Below, piece after piece: positions 52,780 to 62,137 of a stretch of 64,000 bases of DNA. The translations under genes and the position numbers were made by a program. Numbering within the stretch: the first letter of the stretch is position 1; the number at the start of each line of letters is the position of its first letter. The DNA lies in contig OZ251574.1 in NCBI GenBank assembly GCA_965243635.1, forward strand, positions 3,720,001-3,784,000, read 5' to 3'. Below the pieces are notes generated by a model. It searched no databases and had not been told where the DNA came from. It saw only the letters and a list, made by a program, of their open reading frames with translations. The stretch comes from Rs1 sp000416275 (lineage in GTDB: Bacteria > Pseudomonadota > Gammaproteobacteria > Pseudomonadales > Balneatricaceae).

Positions 52780-55700
52780 TTACTGGCTGATTTCTCGCCA
52801 CTTCTGCTGCATTCTTTTTTCCGAAACTGTCTCTAAGGTACCTAATTGCTGCGAAAATAAGGATATCCGATACTCCTCTAGCAGCCAGCGATAACTCTCA
52901 AATGCCTCCGACTTTTCATCCCTTGCTCGACATGCTGCCAGCTTGGTTTGCAGTCGCTGCTCTAAACTGGCGAGCCGACCGACTAACAACCGCTGACGAG
53001 GCAATTCTCTTTGATACTTTTCCAGCCTTATTTCAATGCTTTTCATATATCTTGTGTACTGTTCCAATCTAAACCACGATATAGAGGATAGGTAGTCTTT
53101 ACTGAACAATGCATCAAGCTGCTGCTTAATGTCTGAAATAATCATTATTCTATCTAGCGGCTGCACACCATTTAGCTGCTTTTGCATGCCGTGATACTGC
53201 CGGTGTAGTTTATTAATTTGAGCTGCAATTTTTTCTAGAAAAATAACATACTGGGATTGATTTTTAACTTTGGCGACTCGAGCAAGAAATTCAACTTGAG
53301 TTCTCGGTATCGACTGCTGCAGTGCTAACGCCTCGCGCATCGCAAATGAATGAATTTCATTTTCAAGTTGCTTTTTATTGAATTTTTTTCCCATCAAGAT
53401 AGTGCTTTCGGTCAGCTTAGGCATATTACTCCGGGCCTTCTTGATACTGGGCGCTAACAGCTTAGTCGCCAAATAGCCGATCGCCTCGATACTAAGACCC
53501 TCTGCAAAGCCCTGATTCATCGTCAAAATCAAATCTACTTGATCCGAATTCAAGCGCAGTGCCGGCCAAGCGGTCACTTTTATGCCGCCCTGCATGGTCT
53601 CTATGCTCTGTGGCAGTTCAGCAAAGCTCCAGCTATCTAAGCCAACCTCCCCCCATACTTCCTCTCCACTGACCAGTAATTCGTTTTCGACCAGATGCGC
53701 ATACTGATCACAGAGCTGCTCTATCTCCCTGCCCTGGCCGATCACCGCCCCTTGATTATCGATCAACTTGATATTGAACAGCAGATGATTACTTAATAGC
53801 TGCTGGTCAAACTCTTCTACATCCAGCTTAACCCCGGTCATGCGCAGTAAATGGTGAACTAGACTCTCTATTAAGTTACCGGTCGCAAAATTCATCCCCT
53901 CGACAAAGGCATGCACATAGTCGGGAATGGGGACGAAATGTTTGCGCCTCGCTTTAGGCAGTGACTTTAATAGGGCGATGCAGCGCTCTTTTATTAAACC
54001 GGGAACCAGCCAATCTAAGCGATCTCGGGAGAACTGCTTTACCAGTGCCACCGGCAAATGCAGTGACACTCCATCATCCTCACTGAGCGGATCAAAGTGA
54101 TAACTCAGCGGTATGCTGACGCCTTTGAAGTCAATAGCATCGGGATATTCCTGATCGCTGACATGATCGCTGGAGCGCTGCAGGATATCGGCCTTCTGTA
54201 AATATAAGACCTGCTCAGATTGCTGCTCTATTTTTTTACGCCACTTTTCAAAAGCGGCGCCATTGACGATAAAGCCATCGTGCAGCTTGGCAATTTTCTG
54301 CGCGTAGAAGTCGTAGAGTGCATCTTCATCTATGAGTAAGTCCCTGCGCCTTGATTTGGCTTCCAAGTTTTCTACTTGCGCCAACAGTTGTTGATTGTGT
54401 CGGAAAAACGCCGCTTTGCTGTGGTAGTGCCCTTCAACCAGTGCCGAGCGAATAAAAATTTGCTGACTTTTTTCAGGGTCAATACTGCCGTAATTCACCA
54501 CCCGCTTTTGCACTATGATCAAGCCATACAATACCACTTGCTCGTCAGCAGTCACTTGGGCGCGATTTTTTTGCCACTTAGGTTCCAGATAGCTCTTTTT
54601 CAGCAAATGCTTAGCTAATGGCTCTAGCCATTGCGGCTCGATCTTTGCCGCTGTCCGCCCAAATAAGCGCGATGTTTCCACCAACTCACTGACCATTAGC
54701 CACTTGGCCGATTTTTTATATTGGGTAGATGCTGGAAAGATAAAGAAGCGCCTATTTCTCGCCCCCAAAAACTCTTTATTTTCCTGTTTGAAGCCGATAT
54801 GACTGAGCAACCCGGATAATAGCGCGACATGCACTGCCTGATAGCTGGCCGCACCTTCTGCCAGACCGCTGTTACCAGCGATAAAACCCAGCGACTTACA
54901 GGCGAGATACAATTGGCGGTGTACGTCTCGCCATTCACGCATCCGCATGAAGGAAAGGAAATTTTTGCTGCAAAACTTGCGTAGCTGATTCGAGGTGAGT
55001 GTTTGGCGCTGCTCTTCATAAGCATTCCACAAGTTGACGAAGCTGATAAAATCCGAGTCCTGATCCTGATATTCTTTATGTGCTTGATCCGCCGCCTGCT
55101 GCTTTTCTATCGGCCGCTCTTTTGGATCTTGAACACTTAGCGCACTGGCAATAATCAAGACTTCTTTTAATGAGTTCTGCTGATTGCCCTCAATAATCAT
55201 CCGACCGATTCGCGGATCTATCGGCAACTTGGCGATCTGCCTGCCCATCGGAGTGATCTTTTTCTGCCGATCAACCGCCGTCAATTCCTCTAGCAGCTTG
55301 AAACCATCGTTGATAAACCGGCTATCTGGTGGATCGATGAATGGAAATTGACTGATATCACCCAGCCTGAGGTTAAGCATTTGCAAGATAACCGCGGCCA
55401 GATTAGTGCGGCGGATCTCGGCATCGGTAAACTCAGCACGCGCCAGGTAATCTTGTTTTGAGTACAGACGGATACAGACTCCCGGAGCTATTCGACCGCA
55501 GCGCCCCGCTCGCTGATTAGCGCTCGCTTGGGAAATGCTCTCGATCGGCAAGCGCTGCACTTTAGATCGGTAACTGTAGCGAGATATTCTGGCGACTCCG
55601 GTATCTATTACGTAGCCAATCCCCGGTACTGTCACTGAAGTCTCGGCAACATTGGTGGCGAGAATAATCCGCCGCCCAGTGTGCTGATCGGTTTGAAAGA

Positions 55701-56766
55701 TTTTATTCTGCTCTTTGACACTCAGTCTTGCGTACAGCGGCATTATTTGGCAATGTTTTAACTGTGCTTTGCGCAAAGCTTCCGCTGTCTCTCGTATTTC
55801 CCGCTCCCCGGAGAAAAATATTAAGATATCTCTCGGGCCGTTATTATTATTCTTATATTGTAAATCAATAACTTCATCGACGGCGGCAACTACCGCCTCA
55901 ATCTGAGTGAGCTCTTGGTTACCCTCGCCCTCCGGCGCTGCTTTTTCTACCAGTAGCGGGCGATATAGGACTTCAACCGGGAAAGTTCGACCAGACACTT
56001 CTATAATAGGTGCATTGTTAAAATGCTCGGAAAACTTTTTCAGATCGATAGTGGCGGAGGTGATGATCAACTTTAAATTAGGTCGTTTAGGTAAAATTCG
56101 CTTGATATAACCCAACAGAAAATCGATATTTAAGCTGCGCTCGTGCGCTTCATCCAGAATCAGCACTTCATACTTTTCTAGCAGTGGATCATGCTGAGTT
56201 TCGGCGAGCAATATCCCATCTGTCATTAGTTTGATCAACGACATTGGGCTTACTTGCTCAGTAAAGCGCACTTGATAGCCGACTTTTTGGCCTAGACTAG
56301 AGCCCAGCTCTTCAGCGATTCGAGTGGCAACTGTCCTAGCTGCTAATCTTCTTGGCTGCGTGTGACCAATTAACCCTCTGGCGCCGTAGCCTAACTGCAG
56401 ACAAATTTTAGGTAATTGAGTGGTTTTGCCAGAACCAGTCTCCCCGGCAATCACAATCACTTGATTATTTAAAATAGCCTTGCATATTTCAGCACTGCTC
56501 TCAGCGACCGGTAGATCAGCTAGTTCTACTGTTCCGATAGTCAATTTGCGCTGCGCGACTATTTCTTTAGACGCCGCTATCTGCTGCTCAAGCTCGAGTA
56601 ATATTTTTTCGCTGGGCTTATTCTGTCGACAGCGCTGCTGATAACGTTCAATTTGACGCTGTATTTTACTGAAAACTTTGCTTTCACAAGCATTCAGTTC
56701 ATCGTATAAATCGGTGATGGTAGTCAATGTAAAATCTCTATAAATCGGGGAGGGCCGCCCGCACAA
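52780..56766 (-). CDS. hrpA: ATP-dependent RNA helicase HrpA
   Basis: A 1328-residue DEAH-box helicase. Walker A GETGSGKT is at residues 109-116, DEAH at 205-208, SATID follows, then NVAETSVTVPGIGYVIDTG and QRAGRCGR. The helicase-associated and OB-fold regions and the long C-terminal DUF3418-type region complete the normal HrpA length. HrpA rescues stalled ribosomes and processes some mRNAs in E. coli. The start is uncertain: the longest frame begins at a TTG (56766), but the TTG at 56727, preceded by GAG at a fitting distance, is equally plausible. Confidence 0.96.
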   Translation of the reverse strand: MCGRPSPIYRDFTLTTITDLYDELNACESKVFSKIQRQIERYQQRCRQNKPSEKILLELEQQIAASKEIVAQRKLTIGTVELADLPVAESSAEICKAILNNQVIVIAGETGSGKTTQLPKICLQLGYGARGLIGHTQPRRLAARTVATRIAEELGSSLGQKVGYQVRFTEQVSPMSLIKLMTDGILLAETQHDPLLEKYEVLILDEAHERSLNIDFLLGYIKRILPKRPNLKLIITSATIDLKKFSEHFNNAPIIEVSGRTFPVEVLYRPLLVEKAAPEGEGNQELTQIEAVVAAVDEVIDLQYKNNNNGPRDILIFFSGEREIRETAEALRKAQLKHCQIMPLYARLSVKEQNKIFQTDQHTGRRIILATNVAETSVTVPGIGYVIDTGVARISRYSYRSKVQRLPIESISQASANQRAGRCGRIAPGVCIRLYSKQDYLARAEFTDAEIRRTNLAAVILQMLNLRLGDISQFPFIDPPDSRFINDGFKLLEELTAVDRQKKITPMGRQIAKLPIDPRIGRMIIEGNQQNSLKEVLIIASALSVQDPKERPIEKQQAADQAHKEYQDQDSDFISFVNLWNAYEEQRQTLTSNQLRKFCSKNFLSFMRMREWRDVHRQLYLACKSLGFIAGNSGLAEGAASYQAVHVALLSGLLSHIGFKQENKEFLGARNRRFFIFPASTQYKKSAKWLMVSELVETSRLFGRTAAKIEPQWLEPLAKHLLKKSYLEPKWQKNRAQVTADEQVVLYGLIIVQKRVVNYGSIDPEKSQQIFIRSALVEGHYHSKAAFFRHNQQLLAQVENLEAKSRRRDLLIDEDALYDFYAQKIAKLHDGFIVNGAAFEKWRKKIEQQSEQVLYLQKADILQRSSDHVSDQEYPDAIDFKGVSIPLSYHFDPLSEDDGVSLHLPVALVKQFSRDRLDWLVPGLIKERCIALLKSLPKARRKHFVPIPDYVHAFVEGMNFATGNLIESLVHHLLRMTGVKLDVEEFDQQLLSNHLLFNIKLIDNQGAVIGQGREIEQLCDQYAHLVENELLVSGEEVWGEVGLDSWSFAELPQSIETMQGGIKVTAWPALRLNSDQVDLILTMNQGFAEGLSIEAIGYLATKLLAPSIKKARSNMPKLTESTILMGKKFNKKQLENEIHSFAMREALALQQSIPRTQVEFLARVAKVKNQSQYVIFLEKIAAQINKLHRQYHGMQKQLNGVQPLDRIMIISDIKQQLDALFSKDYLSSISWFRLEQYTRYMKSIEIRLEKYQRELPRQRLLVGRLASLEQRLQTKLAACRARDEKSEAFESYRWLLEEYRISLFSQQLGTLETVSEKRMQQKWREISQ

Positions 56767-56785
56767 AGCCTGGCAATAGTTACAA

Positions 56786-56828
56786 GCTTCTAACTTTTAG
56801 CTTCTAACTTTTAGCTTTTAGCTTTTAG
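56786..56828. repeat. Short AGCTTTTA-type tandem repeats
   Basis: Two and a half units of a 14-mer (AGCTTCTAACTTTT) pass into three units of the 7-mer AGCTTTT, overlapping the 3' end of the amidotransferase gene. It resembles the AAGCTAT heptamer array at 50518-50696 in period and in its AGCT core. Confidence 0.75.
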
Positions 56829-57606
56829 CAAAATTTTGGACAACTAAATCAGCTAATTCAAAGGTGGCTAATTCACCGGTTTTAATCGTATGCCAAGTTT
56901 CATTATGAGTCAGCGGCTCGGTGGCGACAACTGTGACTTTATCGGTAGTTGAGGTCTCATTTTTAAAGTCGACGGTAATATCACAGTCTTTAAGGCTCGC
57001 TTCGCCGAAAGGTGCCTGCCGGGTAATCCATGATAATTTAGTGCTGTTATACGCAAACAGATAATTAGACTCCGCGAGCAACATATTAAACACTCCAAGT
57101 GCACGCAACTGCTCACAACACTGGTGGATAAAAGCACTGAGCTCGGCGCAATCAGTTGGCTTTTTCGGATACGCTGCTCGCAGTTGATCCATCAACCAGC
57201 AGAACGCGTATTCACTATCCGTATTACCTACCGGATAGTAATATTTTAACGGCCAATCAAATAATACTTTATCTAACTGTCCATTGTGCGCATACGTCCA
57301 AACATAGCCCCATAACTCTCGACTAAATGGGTGGGTATTTTCTAAGCTAACTTTACCAACATTGGCCTGTCTGATGTGGCTGACCACTAAAGTACTTTTA
57401 ATCGGGTGGTTTTTTATAAACTCGGCAATTTTTGAGTCGCAACTAGGATCTGGGTCGTGAAAACTGCGCAGCCCTTTACCTTCATAAAATGCAATTCCCC
57501 AACCATCCCTATGTGGCCCGGTGCTGCCGCCTCTTTGCATTAAGCCGCTAAAACTAAAACAAATATCGGTAGGTACATTGGCGCTCATGCCCAACAGTTC
57601 ACACAT
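56818..57606 (-). CDS. Class II glutamine amidotransferase (YafJ-like)
   Basis: A 262-residue N-terminal nucleophile hydrolase. Cys2 in MCELLGMSANVP is the predicted nucleophile after Met removal. Supporting motifs are RGGSTGPHRDGWGIAFYEG, VSHIRQANVG, ENTHPFSRELWGYVWTYAHNGQL and NTDSEYAFCWLM. It is a stand-alone glutaminase domain of the YafJ/DUG3 type, where glutamyl-linked peptides are possible substrates. Its ATG directly follows the bactofilin stop, so the two are co-transcribed. The last codons overlap a heptamer repeat. Confidence 0.9.
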   Translation of the reverse strand: MCELLGMSANVPTDICFSFSGLMQRGGSTGPHRDGWGIAFYEGKGLRSFHDPDPSCDSKIAEFIKNHPIKSTLVVSHIRQANVGKVSLENTHPFSRELWGYVWTYAHNGQLDKVLFDWPLKYYYPVGNTDSEYAFCWLMDQLRAAYPKKPTDCAELSAFIHQCCEQLRALGVFNMLLAESNYLFAYNSTKLSWITRQAPFGEASLKDCDITVDFKNETSTTDKVTVVATEPLTHNETWHTIKTGELATFELADLVVQNFAKS

Positions 57607-58530
57607 TTAAAATTTTAACTCCAACTTAGTGGTATTTTCATCGGCTACTTTAGCCTTAATTGGTGCAGACTTCAGAGCACCGTCGCCATTTAGCTCGGTG
57701 CTGACCACATCGTCACTGCCATGAACGGGACGATTATCAATCATTTCAACATCACTAGATGCTTCAACATTACCAATATGTTGCCTAGCTATCGGACTGA
57801 CAGGTCTAGTAGTTTTTAATACTTCTACGCTATTTGAAGGGTCCACTTTTGAATTTTTAGCTACGGTTTTCTTTTCATTTAAAAAAGATAAGTCAAGATC
57901 CGTTAATAGTTTAGAGTTTTCACCGGCCAGCTTTAAATCATTAAAATCTAAATCTATAGACTGTTGATTTTTTGCTACTTTTTCTGCTTTTTCTGCTTTT
58001 TCTGCTTTTTCTGCTAAGGGTGACTTACTTTTAACGACAGCGCCTAAAATAACTTTACTGGGGAGATTTTCTATTATGTCACTAACATTACTAGTAGTAG
58101 CCTCTGTTAAATCTAGCGCTGTTTGATCTTTTTTCGGAAAATCTTGAGAAAGCGGTTTTTCGATATTTAAGATGTATTCAGGACACTCTTTTCGCACTCC
58201 GACAAACTGAGATTTAGCGTCCATTGTTAACTCAACACTCAACACAGCAGCAACCACTCTGCCCCCTGTTACTATATGTAAATGCTCACAGTTCACTTCG
58301 CCCTCTAGCAAGCCCGCTACCGTAATATTCTTGGCATTAATTGTACCGGTAACCACCCCTGTTTTACCAATTGAAACATTTTCGATGGAAGTTATACTAC
58401 CTTCCACGCAACCATCAATGTGCAACTTTCCTGTCACTACCATCTCACCGGAAATTTTATTCCCTTTGGCAATAATAGTTAGAGCGGTTCGCTTTGACTC
58501 AAGGGATACAGATTTTTTAAAGAAGCCCAT
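57607..58530 (-). CDS. Bactofilin (polymer-forming cytoskeletal protein) with long C-terminal tail
   Basis: 307 residues. Residues about 17-110 are the bactofilin beta-helix (TIIAKGNKISGEMVVTGKLHIDGCVEGSI, then NVSIGKTGVVTGTINAKNITVAGLLEGEV). The rest is a polar tail with an unusual AEK repeat (four AEKs near residue 180) and no known domain. Bactofilins polymerise without nucleotide and localise cell-wall enzymes. The start overlaps the 3' end of an M23 peptidase gene by 52 nt, a well-known partnership. Confidence 0.92.
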   Translation of the reverse strand: MGFFKKSVSLESKRTALTIIAKGNKISGEMVVTGKLHIDGCVEGSITSIENVSIGKTGVVTGTINAKNITVAGLLEGEVNCEHLHIVTGGRVVAAVLSVELTMDAKSQFVGVRKECPEYILNIEKPLSQDFPKKDQTALDLTEATTSNVSDIIENLPSKVILGAVVKSKSPLAEKAEKAEKAEKVAKNQQSIDLDFNDLKLAGENSKLLTDLDLSFLNEKKTVAKNSKVDPSNSVEVLKTTRPVSPIARQHIGNVEASSDVEMIDNRPVHGSDDVVSTELNGDGALKSAPIKAKVADENTTKLELKF

Positions 58531-59572
58531 TTCACTGATTCCACTTTAGTAAAAATTTTTTCAAAATTGGCAATATTCCAAGTTACAAAATCCTTTGGGT
58601 TTATCGCTTTAGATAAATACAATATTTCATAGTGTAAATGCGGGCCCGTTGATTGACCAGTATTACCACTTTCTGCAATTTTTTGACCTTTGTGCACATA
58701 TTCACCCCTTTTAACCAGAAATTTACTCAAGTGTGAATAGCTGCTTTGAAAACCGAAATTATGGCCAATTTTTATAAATTTTCCACTTCCCGATCTTCTT
58801 ACCACAGTTTCTACTACCCCATCCGCAGGTGCATATACCGGTGTACCTTTAGCGCTTTATAATCTATTCCCTTGTGCATTGCTCTGATTTTTCTTATCGG
58901 ATGATAGCGCATTCCAAAACCATCACTAATCCGAATCGCCTTAATAGGCAAGCCATTGGGGATACTATTAAGCAGGTATAATCGCTGTTTGGTTAAAAGA
59001 GAAAGCCTTTCAAAACGATCTTCACTCGAATTTTCAGGTTTTTGTAGATTAAGCATCTTTTCCAATTCATCTAAGCTTTTATCTAACGCAGACAAATTAT
59101 GATCTAGGGATGCATTTATTTTCTCAATTTTGATATTTTCCGCCTGCAATCTATCTCGTTCTCGCTGCGTTTTTGACAGGGAATCCTTAAGCTTGGGAAT
59201 ACTTCCCGTATCCACCTTAAGCCGGTCCCTCTCATCAGTGATCACCGATAAAGTATCACTTAAAATTCCAATTCTACTATTTTCTAAAGCCAGCTTATCT
59301 CTTTGTTCCACAACTTTATCAAAAACATCACTCAACTGCGCCAGTTCTTTTTTGTACCTTTGCTGAGTGCCCAGCAACTCATGGTACTGACTATTCAAAA
59401 AGTGATGGTTTTGCTCTAGCGCATCGAGACTGTCAGTGGTTTTAACTAGCAGCCAGTTACTGAGCGCAAAATATACCAATAACACTGCTAGGACCACAAA
59501 AAGAAAATACCTTGCTATTTTGCTCAGTAAAAATTGTCTTGACCCCGACCCAGTTGTCAGAGTGATTACCAT
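58479..59572 (-). pseudogene. M23 (LytM-type) metallopeptidase, single-base frameshift
   Basis: The 5' frame (59572 to 58814) encodes an N-terminal membrane anchor (FLFVVLAVLLVYFAL), a long coiled coil (about residues 50-185) and the start of the M23 domain with GFGMRYHPI and HKGIDYK. The 3' frame, readable from about 58855 to 58479, continues GTPVYAPADGVV and has the second zinc motif GPHLHYEI. The family expects DYKAPKGTPVY. Here GCGCTAAAG lacks one base of CCT, so the frame breaks near 58852. The product would cleave peptidoglycan cross-links at sites set by bactofilin. It is either a pseudogene or an assembly error. Confidence 0.85.
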
Positions 59573-59627
59573 GTTTGTTTTCAATCGTTAATCTCACCAT
59601 AAATGCCAGCCAATTATACACACTATA

Positions 59628-59710
59628 ACCTGAACCCGAGGCTTAATAGTGGATGCAGAGCGTAAAATATTAGTTTTACAGCACAATTGGATTATCTTAG
59701 CTGCGGAGTC
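59628..59710 (-). repeat. ACCTGAATC mini-element, copy H (degenerate, one half)
   Basis: ACCTGAACCCGAGGCTTA, then GATGCAGAGCGTAAAATATT and TTTTACAGCACAATTG, follow the same order as the copy at 31555 over about 80 bp, with many changes. The other end is absent. The remainder of the 300-bp gap to ppnN holds no gene. A stretch at 59843-59886 (TGCCTTACCTTCGCTCG) recalls the GAGACCTC family end. Confidence 0.55.
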
Positions 59711-59885
59711 TACTAACAACTCCCGCATCGTCCCTGTGGATAGCTAAGAGCCTCTATCCGCGAAAGAGAACGCTGCTAACAACCCGTCCCTGCTAAGTTT
59801 TTTTGACAGAAGATGATAGATTTTTAGTTGTCCACCTACGGTGTGTGACTTGCCTTACCTTCGCTCGTCACACTAGGCTAAGATC

Positions 59886-61259
59886 TCATTTAAGCACTTT
59901 GTAGCAGGGCACGTATTTTTCATGATCTATTTTCATTCTCTGCTGAGCGACAAATGCCGCAAGTAATTTATCCAACTTTTCCATTAGACCGGCATCCCCC
60001 GATAGAGAGAATGGTCCAGCAGTGGCTATGGCTTGGACCGCTGGCTCTTTAACATTGCCGGCGACTATTCCAGACATCGCCCTGCGTAATTGTGCCGCGA
60101 GAATATAGTCCTGCTGATCAGAGTGTAAATCCAACGCTGCCATTGCCTGATGGGTAGGCTCAAATGGTTCTTGAAACTCGGCGGGGATGAATAGCTGCCA
60201 ATTAAAATGGAATGATTCGCCCTTTGCTTTTCTGTGGGCATACACCTCTTTTAGTTTTGACTGCATGGCCAGCGCTACCGACTCGGGATCATTGACAATA
60301 ATCTGGTATTTGTCGCTCGCTCGCTCCCCGATAGTCGCTTTAATGAAAGCATCAATTTGTTCAAAATAAGCTTCAGAGCCAGCAGGTCCTGTGAAGATAA
60401 ACGGATAGGGAATCCCTTGATTTTTAGGGTGTAATAATATCCCCAACATATACATGATTTCTTCCGCGGTACCTGCACCACCCGGAAAAACGATAATACC
60501 GTGTCCCAAGCGCACAAAGGCCTCCAGCCTTTTTTCAATATCGGGAAAAATAACCAGCTCATTAACGATAGGGTTTGGAGACTCAGCGGCAATGATACCC
60601 GGTTCGGTCAAACCAATGTAGCGTGCATTTCTCACCCGCTGCTTGGCATGGCCTATGGCAGCGCCTTTCATCGGTCCTTTCATTGCTCCTGGCCCACAGC
60701 CAGTACAAATATTATAACTTCGCAAACCCAGCTCGTAGCCGACTTTTTTCGAATATTCATACTCTTTGCGATTAATAGAATGCCCGCCCCAGCACACCAC
60801 CAAATTAGGTTTAATATTGGGTTTAATTAGATCTGCATGGCGCAACAATTGAAAGACAGTATTGGTAATGTTTTCTGACAGTGTTAACTCAGATTTTTTT
60901 TGCAGCTGTTCATCACTGATATATAACAGATCTCTGAGCACCGCAAACAAGTGCTCTCGAATACCGAGAATGATCTCACCATCGACGAAAGCGTTGACAG
61001 GCGCATTGACCAAGTTGAGCATCACACCTTGATGCTTTAACTCTATTTTAATATCAAAACTCTTATACATTTCTAATACATCGCCAGTATTATCGATATT
61101 ACTGCCAGTGTTCAGTACCGCCAAAGAGCACTGACGGAATAATCTATACAAATTATTTTTGGTCGCACCTTCTTTAAGCCTATCAACCTCAAAGGGTGAC
61201 AGTGTACCTAAACTGTCTAAAGGCTTAATACTGGCACTTATGGATTCTTGGACTGCCAT
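59886..61259 (-). CDS. ppnN: Nucleotide 5'-monophosphate nucleosidase PpnN (LOG family)
   Basis: A 457-residue enzyme splitting nucleoside monophosphates into base and ribose-5-phosphate. In E. coli it is stimulated by (p)ppGpp. The central LOG domain has CWGGHSINRKEYEYSKKVGYELG, CTGCGPGAMKGPMKGAAIGHAKQR, and FPGGAGTAEEIMYMLGIL (the PGGxGTxxE motif). The N-terminal and C-terminal PpnN-specific domains are present, so the length is full. A pair of interleaved palindromes lies just upstream of its start. Confidence 0.95.
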   Translation of the reverse strand: MAVQESISASIKPLDSLGTLSPFEVDRLKEGATKNNLYRLFRQCSLAVLNTGSNIDNTGDVLEMYKSFDIKIELKHQGVMLNLVNAPVNAFVDGEIILGIREHLFAVLRDLLYISDEQLQKKSELTLSENITNTVFQLLRHADLIKPNIKPNLVVCWGGHSINRKEYEYSKKVGYELGLRSYNICTGCGPGAMKGPMKGAAIGHAKQRVRNARYIGLTEPGIIAAESPNPIVNELVIFPDIEKRLEAFVRLGHGIIVFPGGAGTAEEIMYMLGILLHPKNQGIPYPFIFTGPAGSEAYFEQIDAFIKATIGERASDKYQIIVNDPESVALAMQSKLKEVYAHRKAKGESFHFNWQLFIPAEFQEPFEPTHQAMAALDLHSDQQDYILAAQLRRAMSGIVAGNVKEPAVQAIATAGPFSLSGDAGLMEKLDKLLAAFVAQQRMKIDHEKYVPCYKVLK

Positions 61260-61273
61260 AAATCACTGCTCCT

Positions 61274-61331
61274 CATTACGATGCATAGTTAGAGACCTCT
61301 GCATAACTATGCATCGTAATGCAGAGGTCTC
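61274..61331. repeat. Two interleaved perfect inverted repeats (A-B-A'-B') upstream of ppnN
   Basis: A is CATTACGATGCATAGTT (61274-61290), and its inverse is at 61305-61321. B is GAGACCTCTGCAT (61292-61304), and its inverse is at 61319-61331. The 17-bp and 13-bp stems are perfect and overlap in ABA'B' order, so they compete or form a pseudoknot. B and B' are the ends of the GAGACCTC mini-element, so this looks like a minimal 40-bp remnant of it. Confidence 0.85.
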
Positions 61332-61440
61332 AGTTGATTAAACTCTATCATAAATATAAATCCGAATTTTAGCCACACAGCAAATCTTGAGCAAAAATTT
61401 AGTCACTCGCATAGCTATGCCAGCAAGAATGACTCATTGA

Positions 61441-61648
61441 CTGAATCAGTGACTTCACTGCACCACATAGCGCAAGCTCTTGATTCTACAGCGATTAGAA
61501 AAATTCCCGCTGAACCTACGGGTTTTATGCACGGATGCATTTATTTAGCGAATGCAGAACGCATATGAGCTTGCAGCTAAGATTTTTCAATTCCACCGTA
61601 AAACCAATATCTTACACTCTGTATTGACTTTGAAGTCACGGATTCAGG
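61441..61648 (+). repeat. ACCTGAATC mini-element, copy F (208 bp, with insert)
   Basis: It runs from CTGAATCAGTGACTTCACTG to TGAAGTCACGGATTCAGG and matches the family at both ends. After AACCTACGGG it carries about 48 extra bases (TTTTATGCACGGATGCATTT …) absent from the other copies. It lies between divergent ppnN and mqo. Confidence 0.87.
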
Positions 61649-62137
61649 TCATGATTGAACACTATCAGTTTGGAAAATCAACATTAAATCGGTGGCCCTC
61701 TCCTAGTACAAATTAGTTACAAAAAATTGCTATCCAGCTCTCCGCACAACTAACGGAGAGCATTTAGACTAAAGACTCACACTTTAGTCGACATTTACCC
61801 CATACACCTTTCAATTTTCTGCCTGGACAATATAATGCAAACCAGAGTTCTATAATTACGAAGAAACTAAGTAATTCTGCATTGATATATAATTAAAAGT
61901 CTGAGCCTTTCCTGTTTCGAGGCGTGGGGCCACGTCCAACATATACTGGTAGGCAACCGCTAGATAATATCAAACTATCAAACAAGCTTAAATGGCTGAC
62001 ATATCAGCTTTATTTTGGGGTCAGCGAAGACCATAGCTTGCGATCTAATCTAGAGCAGCCAATACTTTTAATTCAGCATATATCACTCAGTATAGGAAAT
62101 TGTTTCACTAAATGTGAAATTGACGAGGTAAAAAGCA
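61649..62137. other. 489-bp region upstream of mqo, no gene seen
   Basis: It is A+T-rich, with a 73-codon open frame at 61924-62145 that overlaps the mqo start and has no family features or binding site. It presumably holds the mqo promoter. A GAGG ribosome binding site is present at about 62124-62130. Confidence 0.4.
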
